Shown here one piece after another: positions 35,117-42,092 of a stretch of DNA of 42,092 nt. Position 1 is the first letter of the stretch. Each line of letters begins with the position of its first letter. The stretch lies in contig CAJXPP010000002.1 in NCBI GenBank assembly GCA_913058195.1, forward strand, positions 1-42,092, written 5' to 3'. This stretch comes from an uncultured Gammaproteobacteria bacterium (GTDB taxonomy: Bacteria > Pseudomonadota > Gammaproteobacteria > Nitrosococcales > Methylophagaceae). Under the pieces are notes generated by a model that saw only the letters and a program-made list of their open reading frames with translations, searched no databases and was not told the origin of the DNA. The position numbers and the translations under genes are program-made.

Positions 35117-35170
35117 TTAAATAACCATTATTAATTATTATTAAAGCATAAGTTAATAACGGTGGTAAAC

Positions 35171-36097
35171 ATGAAAACTTCGGACGCAGCAAAAGGCCAA
35201 TGGGATTTGATTTATAAATCCTTTGGTCTGCAGATAATACCTAACAAGCATCAAGCTTGCCCTATCTGCGATAGAAAAGGATCATCAGGCATACGAATAC
35301 ACGATAAGACCGGCAATGGTGATTACATTTGTGTATGTAGTAGCGGGAACGGACTTTCTTTATTGATGGAAGTTACCGGGTTGCCTTTTGCGGATGTAGC
35401 AAAGCAAGTTGATGAAATCATAGGTAATCAGCCAGATAGAAACAATTTAAAACCTAAGTTAACCGGTGTTCAGAAAAAAATAGCTAGCACATCAAAGCCG
35501 ATTAACGGCACTTGGTCAGAGTATTACTTGAAAGAGAGAGGTATTATAAACTTGCCTACTATGTCAGTACATCACTGTGACTCAGTGCCATATTTTAACG
35601 AAGACGGCCAAAAGGTCGGTAACTATGAGGCTATGGTGGCCACTGTTACAGATGCACAAACACTTGAAATACTGCAGCAGCATATAACGTACCTAGAAGG
35701 AAGTAAGAAAATTTACCGTAAAGTAAGAAATATTACTGATGTAGATTATAAGATCCCTGTAGTTAGGCTTATGGATGCAGAGAAAACACTTGGCATAGCT
35801 GAAGGAATTGAAACAGCTTTAAGCGCCCACGATAAATATGACATTCCTTGCTGGTCCACAATAAACAGCGGGTTCTTAAAAAGATTTAGAGCGCCTAACG
35901 GTGTTACAAAGTTATTTATATTTGCTGATAATGACAAGAGCTTAACCGGTCATGCTGCAGCGTTTGAATGTGCAAGAGCTAATTTAAACGCTAAAAACGA
36001 TGTTACTGATGTTGTTGTAGCTTGGCCAGATGAGCTGGGAGATTTTAACGATCTAGATGATAAAGAAAATATATGTATGTGGGAAAGCTCGAAGTAA
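35171..36097 (+). CDS. Toprim-containing phage primase
   Basis: CPICDRKGSSG zinc motif; GIAEGIETALSA and FADNDKS Toprim motifs. Confidence 0.85.
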   Translation: MKTSDAAKGQWDLIYKSFGLQIIPNKHQACPICDRKGSSGIRIHDKTGNGDYICVCSSGNGLSLLMEVTGLPFADVAKQVDEIIGNQPDRNNLKPKLTGVQKKIASTSKPINGTWSEYYLKERGIINLPTMSVHHCDSVPYFNEDGQKVGNYEAMVATVTDAQTLEILQQHITYLEGSKKIYRKVRNITDVDYKIPVVRLMDAEKTLGIAEGIETALSAHDKYDIPCWSTINSGFLKRFRAPNGVTKLFIFADNDKSLTGHAAAFECARANLNAKNDVTDVVVAWPDELGDFNDLDDKENICMWESSK

Positions 36098-36136
36098 TTA
36101 ATTTAAAACAAACCAAATAAACAAAGAGGGTATAAG

Positions 36137-37051
36137 ATGAAAGTATTAAGTCTGTTCAACGGAATGTCATGCGGAATGATGGCGCTAGAAAGTTTAAATA
36201 TTCCAGTAACGAAATATTACAGCAGTGAAATTGATAAATATGCCAACCAGGCAGCACAAGCATTATTTCCTGACACTATTCAGCTAGGTGATGTTACTAA
36301 CTGGCGCGAGTGGGATATTGATTGGGCTAGTATTGATTTAGTTACTGGTGGCTTTCCTTGTCAAGCTTGGTCGATGGCTGGTAAGCAGTTAGGTGATAAA
36401 GATGAGCGCGGAATGCTATTCTGGACGATGCTGGATATTATGAAGCACGTTAAATATCACAATCCGAAAGCTGATTTTTTAATTGAAAACGTGAAGATGA
36501 AAAAAGAGTTTGAGGAATATATTACAACTCACACTGAAAACGCTTTAGGTCATGTTCATAAAATACTGATTAATAGCGCCCTGGTATCTGCTCAGAATCG
36601 CAATAGATATTACTGGACTAGCTTCGAGGTTGAGCAACCAGAAGATAAAGGTATTTTGCTTAAAGATATAATTGAACCTACTGTTAGTGAAAAATACGCC
36701 CTGTCTCATAGAATGATAACTGGATTCTTCAATAAAAAAGGTGATTTCGGTAAAAGATTTAAGCCACTAAGCATAAGCACATCGAAAAAAGCAAACACTC
36801 TGACGGCTAGATATTTCAAGCTTGCAATAACTGATAACTACATAATCACAGGGGTTACGGATAGTAACGGTTATGGGGTTAATGTTAGAAAACTAACCCC
36901 ACGCGAGTGCATGAGACTTCAAACAGTGCCAGAGCATCATATTGATACACTATTAAGCGCTGGAATTAGTAACACGCAGCTTTATAAAATGACCGGTAAC
37001 GGTTGGACGGTTGATGTCATAGCTCACATATTGAAAGCTAAATTCAAATAA
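36137..37051 (+). CDS. C5-cytosine DNA methyltransferase
   Basis: LSLFNGMSCG, GGFPCQAWSMAG, ENVK, QNRNRYY, RKLTPRECMRLQ. Confidence 0.95.
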   Translation: MKVLSLFNGMSCGMMALESLNIPVTKYYSSEIDKYANQAAQALFPDTIQLGDVTNWREWDIDWASIDLVTGGFPCQAWSMAGKQLGDKDERGMLFWTMLDIMKHVKYHNPKADFLIENVKMKKEFEEYITTHTENALGHVHKILINSALVSAQNRNRYYWTSFEVEQPEDKGILLKDIIEPTVSEKYALSHRMITGFFNKKGDFGKRFKPLSISTSKKANTLTARYFKLAITDNYIITGVTDSNGYGVNVRKLTPRECMRLQTVPEHHIDTLLSAGISNTQLYKMTGNGWTVDVIAHILKAKFK

Positions 37052-37067
37052 ACAAAGAGAGTATAAG

Positions 37068-37232
37068 ATGAAGAAAGAGAAATTGTGTTTTGATTGCAGA
37101 AAGTCAAAAGGCTATATCGGTCGAGACAATGGTGCACATACAGCACAAAGAACAGAGTGCGAGTGTTGCGGCAAAATTAAATCAATATTACCAGCGCGCC
37201 ACTGGGTAAAAGCTAAACAACCCATTACATAA
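37068..37232 (+). CDS. 54-aa Cys-rich (zinc-ribbon-like) protein
   Basis: MKKEKLCFDCRKSKGYIGRDNGAHTAQRTECECCGKIKSILPARHWVKAKQPIT; AGAGAG leader. Confidence 0.6.
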   Translation: MKKEKLCFDCRKSKGYIGRDNGAHTAQRTECECCGKIKSILPARHWVKAKQPIT

Positions 37233-37244
37233 AAGGGAAGAGAG

Positions 37245-37436
37245 ATGAGCAACCCAACACTAACACCTGATGAGTGGTGTATGATAAAACAAATGCTAAC
37301 CAGGAAGAAGAAAGGCAGTAATCCAGAAAAGAACCGCGCTATAAACGATAAAAGATTAGCGTTAAAAAACAAGATAGACACGCAGCTAAATGATGATGGT
37401 CATGATAGCGTAGTAATTGAAGAGTTAGTTAAATAG
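37245..37436 (+). CDS. Hypothetical protein
   Basis: 63-aa ORF with GGGAAGAGAG SD. Confidence 0.6.
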   Translation: MSNPTLTPDEWCMIKQMLTRKKKGSNPEKNRAINDKRLALKNKIDTQLNDDGHDSVVIEELVK

Positions 37437-37444
37437 AGGTTGAT

Positions 37445-37654
37445 ATGAAAACTAAGTTAAAAAATAGGCTAAAAAACTGGCGTTGGTGGGTTATTGTTAT
37501 CCCATTCTCAATTATCATACTTTTAATTTCATTAGTGCAATGCGTTTCTATTGTTTTTAGTTTCTTGGCTAATATTACAAATATTATAGATATGACAAGC
37601 CCTAAGATATTTAAAAAGGCGGTTAAATGGGTTAATGGTAACAATAGAGGTTAA
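37445..37654 (+). CDS. Small membrane protein
   Basis: 69-aa, TM VIVIPFSIIILLISLVQCVSIVFSFL. Confidence 0.6.
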   Translation: MKTKLKNRLKNWRWWVIVIPFSIIILLISLVQCVSIVFSFLANITNIIDMTSPKIFKKAVKWVNGNNRG

Positions 37655-37740
37655 TAGCGACAGGCTATCAATTAAAGAATTAAGCTAGTATACTAAGAGC
37701 ATAAACAATGTAATCCGTTGCTTATACTCTCTCCCCTAAA

Positions 37741-37767
37741 GCCTCAAGTTAACCCTTGGGGCTTCTT
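37741..37767. terminator. Terminator-like hairpin between convergent genes
   Basis: GCCTCAAG-TTAACC-CTTGGGGC. Confidence 0.6.
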
Positions 37768-37919
37768 CCTTTTGCGACAAGCTTAAATATAATTGCATCA
37801 ACAATATAAACAACCTCACTAACATAGCCTGAGACAACAACGTCTTTCATCGTCACATCATGCTTAGGAACCCAAGGCTTTAACTTGTTTTGATACTCTG
37901 ATATTTCTCTGTTAGTCAT
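37749..37919 (-). CDS. 56-aa hypothetical protein MTNREISEYQNKLKPWVPKHD...
   Basis: Short ORF traced by eye on the minus strand; stop lies in the hairpin. Confidence 0.45.
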   Translation of the reverse strand: MTNREISEYQNKLKPWVPKHDVTMKDVVVSGYVSEVVYIVDAIIFKLVAKGRSPKG

Positions 37920-38003
37920 ATTTTCCCCACAAAAAAGGCCGCAATAGCAGCCTTTAGTTAATCATTTAATTCTGGTATGAATGACAATAGCCATTCGATG
38001 ACG

Positions 38004-38348
38004 TTATCTTTCATTATGAGCCTCTATTATTGCCAAACATATTGCTTTGTTAATGTCATCATCTATTGATATTACGGCTTTGTGAGTTCGGTTTGTGTAA
38101 TCACTTAATATGTATGCGGTATCGGTATAAGTATCAACACCCACTTCATACTTAACCATTAGCCGAAAACATAAAGCATCATCAGTTAAAGGGTTGTAAG
38201 ACGAACTACCAAGACTCATACCTACATCTTTAAATGGTACTTTAGGCCAAACACCAACAGGCGTCACACTAGTTAGTGATCCAACCCTAAATTCAAACCC
38301 TTCAATCTCTGCTATACGCTTACATATTTCTAAATCAGTTAATTCCAT
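38004..38348 (-). CDS. NinX/DUF2591-like protein
   Basis: LTDLEICKRIAEIEGFEF...YNPLTDDALCFRLMVKYEV...INKAICLAIIEAHNE. Confidence 0.55.
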   Translation of the reverse strand: MELTDLEICKRIAEIEGFEFRVGSLTSVTPVGVWPKVPFKDVGMSLGSSSYNPLTDDALCFRLMVKYEVGVDTYTDTAYILSDYTNRTHKAVISIDDDINKAICLAIIEAHNER

Positions 38349-38350
38349 CT

Positions 38351-38629
38351 TTAAAATTCCTCCAATAAACTATAAAAATAGTCTTTCTCTGTTTGAGTCT
38401 CAAGCGCTTTAATCTCTAACTTATCCGCTATAGCTTCACGCTTTTGTCTAGCTTCACCATGTGATGAGCTTAAACCGCTATTTGATTGCGTTAAATCGCT
38501 GGTGTTGCTCTTTCTATCACTCTCAGCTTTTAGTTTATCAATATGTCCACTAGGGATGTGACGATTAAAGGTTGATAGTGATTCTTCTTTGTTCATGTCT
38601 AATATGCTCATTTGTTTATCTCCATACAT
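38351..38629 (-). CDS. Hypothetical protein
   Basis: 92-aa ORF in repressor-side operon. Confidence 0.5.
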   Translation of the reverse strand: MYGDKQMSILDMNKEESLSTFNRHIPSGHIDKLKAESDRKSNTSDLTQSNSGLSSSHGEARQKREAIADKLEIKALETQTEKDYFYSLLEEF

Positions 38630-38808
38630 TCAATAACAGTATTAAGTTTAGATTGGATAGTGTGAACTTGCTTACACAGTAAAGTTTTTTCATCTAGGCG
38701 CTTATTAAGTGCTTCAATTTCTTTCTTTGCCACCTCTATATCATAAGCATTCCACCAAGTAATAAGTGTCGATGCGAACAAAAACCCTACAAGTATTGAT
38801 TTAAGCAT
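38608..38808 (-). CDS. Small TM-anchored coiled-coil protein
   Basis: N-terminal TM then helical Lys/Glu segment. Confidence 0.5.
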   Translation of the reverse strand: MLKSILVGFLFASTLITWWNAYDIEVAKKEIEALNKRLDEKTLLCKQVHTIQSKLNTVIECMEINK

Positions 38809-39020
38809 TACCCCTCTCCTTTATCTACAAATTTGATTTTGAGTCCGAGAACGTCAGCAACATGTGCTACATCACTAAGCTTAGCTGATACACTTCCACC
38901 ATAAACGCGAGACACGCGCTCATAGCTTAAGCCACACTCCTTAGTTAATGCCATTACGCCATCGATACCGCTTTTTACTGCCGCTGTTCTAATAATCTTT
39001 TTAAGTTCTGCGTTTTCCAT
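38808..39020 (-). CDS. HTH (Cro/CI-type) transcriptional regulator
   Basis: GIDGVMALTKECGLSYERVSRVYGGSVSAKLSDVAHVADVLGLKIKFV. Confidence 0.75.
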   Translation of the reverse strand: MENAELKKIIRTAAVKSGIDGVMALTKECGLSYERVSRVYGGSVSAKLSDVAHVADVLGLKIKFVDKGEG

Positions 39021-39050
39021 TTTATTTCCTATTATGTTATTGATGCGTTA

Positions 39051-39142
39051 AATTTACTACTATATAAGTGTATTGTCAAATAATTAAACAATCTAAATTA
39101 ATTTGATAAAACACTTGCAATAGTTTTTAATTAGTCTAATAT
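39051..39142. promoter_or_regulatory. Divergent promoters with 16-bp inverted-repeat operator
   Basis: Minus: TTGACA-17-TAAATT (39079 to 39051); plus: TTGCAA-16-TAATAT (39115-39142); IR AAGTGTATTGTCAAAT / ATTTGATAAAACACTT. Confidence 0.7.
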
Positions 39143-39188
39143 TACCTACATCAACGAGCCAAGCAGCTAACAACTTTGGGGAGAGTTA

Positions 39189-39368
39189 ATGAATAGTTTT
39201 CAAGACCAAGCAATAAAGGCAGGCCAGCGTCATTTAGACACAAAGATAGATACATTGCAGGAGTTACTATCTGATATTGATACTGAAAAATTCACAGAGA
39301 TTTATCAATTGCAAGGCCATATTAACAACACGCTTGATATTTTAAGAGAGCTTAAGGAAGAGCAGTGA
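39189..39368 (+). CDS. 59-aa helical protein MNSFQDQAIKAGQRHLDTKIDTLQELL...
   Basis: GGGGAGAG SD; first gene of rightward operon. Confidence 0.6.
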   Translation: MNSFQDQAIKAGQRHLDTKIDTLQELLSDIDTEKFTEIYQLQGHINNTLDILRELKEEQ

Positions 39369-39706
39369 AGAACCATAAAATAGAGTTTAAATTCACAAAG
39401 ATGGCATTTGATTACTCTTTACCGTTAACGGGTGTTGACCTAGCTTTTATCAATGCTAGAAAAGAAGAAATACAGCATTGCATGGCTCAGCTAGCTGATA
39501 GGGTTAAGTATATAAATATAGCTTCAGCTAAAGGTGTAGCAGACTTTGAAACAGCTAGTAAATTAGTAAAATATTACTGGTACGCAATGTGCGTAGTTAA
39601 GCGCAAAGAAAGCTCGTTACTTGGTTATAAAGACGAGTTAACAGATGAGCAAAAAGAAAGATTCGCGGTTCGCATGTATGAGCAAACAAAAGAGAGGACA
39701 AGATGA
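39365..39706 (+). CDS. Hypothetical protein
   Basis: ATGA-type overlap with previous and next ORF. Confidence 0.65.
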   Translation: MKNHKIEFKFTKMAFDYSLPLTGVDLAFINARKEEIQHCMAQLADRVKYINIASAKGVADFETASKLVKYYWYAMCVVKRKESSLLGYKDELTDEQKERFAVRMYEQTKERTR

Positions 39707-39822
39707 TTAAAGTTATTTATGAAGGTAAAGAGTATATTTTTACCGGTGATGAATTAACGTCACCAATTAGCGAAGCAATGTTATTTTTACAGGATAAGCA
39801 AGAAAAGGAAATGGTGGTTTAG
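39703..39822 (+). CDS. 39-aa hypothetical protein
   Basis: ATGATTAAAGTTATTTATGAAGG...TAG, overlaps previous stop. Confidence 0.5.
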   Translation: MIKVIYEGKEYIFTGDELTSPISEAMLFLQDKQEKEMVV

Positions 39823-40416
39823 GTGATTAATTCAACAGAGCTAAATGAAATATTTAAAGCTTTATCAGCGTTTCAGGGTGAGCTAGGTAATGCAGCTAAA
39901 AACGTAGACAAGCAAGGTATAAGTTGGAAGTATGCAGATTTAGCAGAATGCATTAATGTTGCCAAGCCTCACCTAGCGAAGCATGGATTAGCGGTTACTC
40001 AGTTTATGGGTATGTATGATGGAAAGCAGTCACTTACAACAATGTTAACTCATAGTTCAGGTCAATATATATCTGATGAGGTTCAATTGCCTGATGCTGT
40101 ATTGCATGGCTCTAGCGGTAAAAACCCTGTGCAAGTTTTAGGTTCAGCCATTACTTATGTTAGACGTTATAACTATGCAGCCATTATCGGTATGGCTCAA
40201 GAAGATGATGACGGGTGCGCAGCTAATAACGCAAAACCAAAACATGGTAATGAAAAGCCTGTTAAGTGGTATCAAGAATCACAGTTCAATCAAGAGAAAG
40301 GCGCTATAACTGAAGCCATTAAAAATGGCACGCCTCCTGGCGATGTTATAGCTAACCTGCAAGGGCAAGGCTTCACAATAAACAACAAGATCAAAGACGC
40401 GATTAATTCAATTTAA
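39823..40416 (+). CDS. erf: ERF-family single-strand annealing recombinase
   Basis: GNAAKNVDKQGISWKYADLAECINVAKPHLAKHGLAVTQ...GSAITYVRRYNYAAIIGMAQEDDDG. Confidence 0.9.
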   Translation: MINSTELNEIFKALSAFQGELGNAAKNVDKQGISWKYADLAECINVAKPHLAKHGLAVTQFMGMYDGKQSLTTMLTHSSGQYISDEVQLPDAVLHGSSGKNPVQVLGSAITYVRRYNYAAIIGMAQEDDDGCAANNAKPKHGNEKPVKWYQESQFNQEKGAITEAIKNGTPPGDVIANLQGQGFTINNKIKDAINSI

Positions 40417-40435
40417 CTAAAGAAGGTAAATAGAA

Positions 40436-40474
40436 ATGGCAGGTGTAAATAAAGTAATTATCGTTGCTTGCTAG
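40436..40474 (+). pseudogene. Orphan 5' fragment of ssb (MAGVNKVIIVAC*)
   Basis: Same start region as intact SSB ([14 protein letters not shown]) displaced upstream of the HNH gene. Confidence 0.75.
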
Positions 40475-40520
40475 TTTCTTTTGTGGCACTATATAATAAA
40501 ATGGTGCCACGAGGGTTGTT

Positions 40521-40982
40521 ATGGATTTATCTAGAGCTAGAGTTAAAGTTGTTGAAAGGGTGAATATAACAGATAGCGGTTGCTGGGAGTGGAAGCTAAA
40601 AATTCGCCCGAATGGTTACGCTAGAGTTACTTATTTGCGTCAAAGTTTTTACGCGCATAGGTTGTCATTTTTAGCGTTCAACGGTCATCTTGATGGCAAG
40701 TTAGATGTTTGTCATTCGTGCGACAACAGAAAGTGTGTTAACCCAGCGCATTTATTCCAAGGGACACGAAAGGATAATATGCAGGATGCGGCATCAAAAG
40801 GGAGAGTGGCAACGGGTGATAAGCTACCTCAAACAAAAATACACGGATCAGACTTGGAGCATGTTTTGTATATGGCTAAGGCTGGCGTCAAATATAAAGA
40901 AATAGCTGATATTTACGGAATGACACCCCAGAGTATCGGTAAAATCGCAATAAAACATAATATTAGAAGGAATAAGAAATGA
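40521..40982 (+). CDS. HNH homing endonuclease with C-terminal HTH
   Basis: [17 protein letters not shown]...[45 protein letters not shown]. Confidence 0.9.
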   Translation: MDLSRARVKVVERVNITDSGCWEWKLKIRPNGYARVTYLRQSFYAHRLSFLAFNGHLDGKLDVCHSCDNRKCVNPAHLFQGTRKDNMQDAASKGRVATGDKLPQTKIHGSDLEHVLYMAKAGVKYKEIADIYGMTPQSIGKIAIKHNIRRNKK

Positions 40983-41482
40983 GTAGCGTGAACAAAGTTA
41001 TAATTATTGGTAATGTTTGCAAGGAGGTTGAAACTATATTTATGCCTAACGGTGGCGCTGTTTCAAATTTAACTGTTGCCACAAATGAAAAATGGAAAGA
41101 TAAAAATACTGGTGAACAAAAAGAAAAGGCGGAATTCCACCGTGTTTCGATGTTCGGTAAGTTAGCGGAGATTGCTGGCGAATACTTAAAGAAAGGCTCA
41201 AAGGTTTATATTGAGGGTAAGCTTCAAACTCGCAAGTGGACTAACCAACAAGGACAAGATCAATACACTACTGAAATTGTATTGCAAGGCTTTAACGGTG
41301 TGATGCAAATGCTTGACGGTAAATCAGGCGGTCAATCGCAGGGCGCACCACAACAACAGGCTCAAGGCGGCTTCCAACAACAAGCACCATCTCAAGGTGG
41401 ATTCCAACAACAGCAAGGCCAGCAACAAGGCGGCTTTGCTCCTCAAGGTGGTTATGCTAACGACAATAAACCAGCATATTAA
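40979..41482 (+). CDS. ssb: Single-stranded DNA-binding protein
   Basis: [76 protein letters not shown]; Gln/Gly-rich tail. Confidence 0.95.
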   Translation: MSSVNKVIIIGNVCKEVETIFMPNGGAVSNLTVATNEKWKDKNTGEQKEKAEFHRVSMFGKLAEIAGEYLKKGSKVYIEGKLQTRKWTNQQGQDQYTTEIVLQGFNGVMQMLDGKSGGQSQGAPQQQAQGGFQQQAPSQGGFQQQQGQQQGGFAPQGGYANDNKPAY

Positions 41483-41539
41483 CAATTAACGCAATATCAC
41501 AAGGAAGTGGATTGCACCTATAAAGTAGAGGTGAGTAAC

Positions 41540-41737
41540 ATGTTTCTAATCGAGAACGAAAAAGGCTCTTTTGTAGATGCTGAAAAGATTGATTGTATAA
41601 ATACAAATGGCGGAAAGATAACTTTTACGCTAAGTGGTGATATAGAAAATGAGTATTCTGTATCTGCTGACTGTAATGATCAATTCTTAAACCATCTTGG
41701 CGCGATAGATGGTAATCCTTGGCGCGATAGATGGTAA
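41540..41737 (+). CDS. Hypothetical protein, C-terminus altered by 22-bp repeats
   Basis: Internal ATG of ORF 41507 after AGAGGTGAG. Confidence 0.6.
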   Translation: MFLIENEKGSFVDAEKIDCINTNGGKITFTLSGDIENEYSVSADCNDQFLNHLGAIDGNPWRDRW

Positions 41738-41762
41738 TCCTTGGCGCGATAGATGGTAATCC
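41697..41762 (+). repeat. 22-bp tandem repeat x3 (TTGGCGCGATAGATGGTAATCC)
   Basis: Three perfect copies, followed by partial TTGCGCC. Confidence 0.95.
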
Positions 41763-41800
41763 TTGCGCCAGTTTATTTACACCAAAGTAGAGGTGAGTAT

Positions 41801-41948
41801 GAATATAGCCACAACCCACACACAAAGACGCTGTAAATTTTGCAGGAATAATCTTTTTATCGGTTGCGGCTATTATTCACTAGGCCATAACAAATACATA
41901 TGTGAGCAATGCAATAATTTAATGGTGTGGTGCTTAGCTATAACCTAG
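41801..41948 (+). CDS. Small zinc-ribbon-like protein (CKFC...CEQC)
   Basis: Internal ATG after AGAGGTGAGT; 2x CxxC. Confidence 0.65.
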
Positions 41949-42023
41949 AGCTAAACGGGCGCTAACACCTAAATTAGAGTTAGCGACCAACTTTGTGCGC
42001 TCCTTTTGAGCGTGTTGTTAGTT
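41938..42023 (+). repeat. attC-like element 5
   Basis: CTATAAC...GTTAGTT; L'' GCTAAACGGGCGC vs rc(L') GCTCAAAAGGAGCGC (extra C and A); apical GCTAAC/GTTAGC. Confidence 0.65.
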
Positions 42024-42047
42024 TTGCTGATGACACAAATATATAAG

Positions 42048-42092
42048 CTGTCTCTTATACACATCTGACGCTGCCGACGATCTACTCTGTGT
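42048..42092 (-). other. Untrimmed Illumina Nextera i5-side adapter (artifact): CTGTCTCTTATACACATCTGACGCTGCCGACGA + index TCTACTCT + GTGT
   Basis: Exact reverse complement of the Nextera read-1 adapter plus an i5 index. Confidence 0.98.

Noticed and set aside
37112-37381. Minus-strand 89-aa ORF
   Set aside because: Antisense to tightly packed plus-strand genes with SD sequences; no supporting features.
1-42092. CRISPR arrays, rRNA genes, insertion sequences
   Set aside because: No regularly spaced repeats, no rRNA-like sequence and no transposase motifs were seen; the only mobile genes recognised are the two HNH endonucleases.

Overview
The window is a near-complete, P22-like (short-tailed) phage genome contig of about 42 kb. 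Untrimmed Illumina Nextera adapters sit at both ends (1-49 and 42048-42092). Between them lie: a lysis-type cluster (1.7-3.5 kb); a P22-ordered virion module (terS, HNH, terL, portal, scaffold, coat, gp4-like, roughly 5 kb of accessory virion genes, gp10-like, ejection proteins, tailspike-type head-binding protein, sialidase-like S74 tail fibre; 5.5-28.6 kb); a minus-strand nin-like operon (RusA, DUF1364, NinB, MT-A70 methyltransferase); an Arc-like regulator; a helicase/primase/C5-methyltransferase operon; a divergent HTH-repressor switch; and Erf plus SSB. No integrase of any class was recognised. The most unusual signal is at the two contig ends, which probably abut in a circular or circularly permuted genome. 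There, short phage-type ORFs alternate with 52-91 bp imperfect hairpins that have the architecture of integron attC sites: R''=ATAAC and R'=GTTAT boxes, an L''/L' stem with extra (extrahelical) bases always on the L' side, variable terminal structures, and the stop codon of the preceding ORF embedded in R''. Stem bases covary between sites. I interpret this as a CALIN-like (integrase-less) gene-cassette array carried by a phage. A further attC-like element lies on the minus strand in the nin-like region. Other leads are an ssb gene invaded by an HNH endonuclease, a 16-bp inverted-repeat operator overlapping both divergent -35 boxes, direct repeats flanking the C5-methyltransferase gene, a structured leader with three ACCCCGAC repeats, a tRNA-Asp-like anticodon arm in an intergenic stem, and a 22-bp frame-shifting triplet repeat. 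All functional names come from recognising protein motifs by eye; no database search was run.
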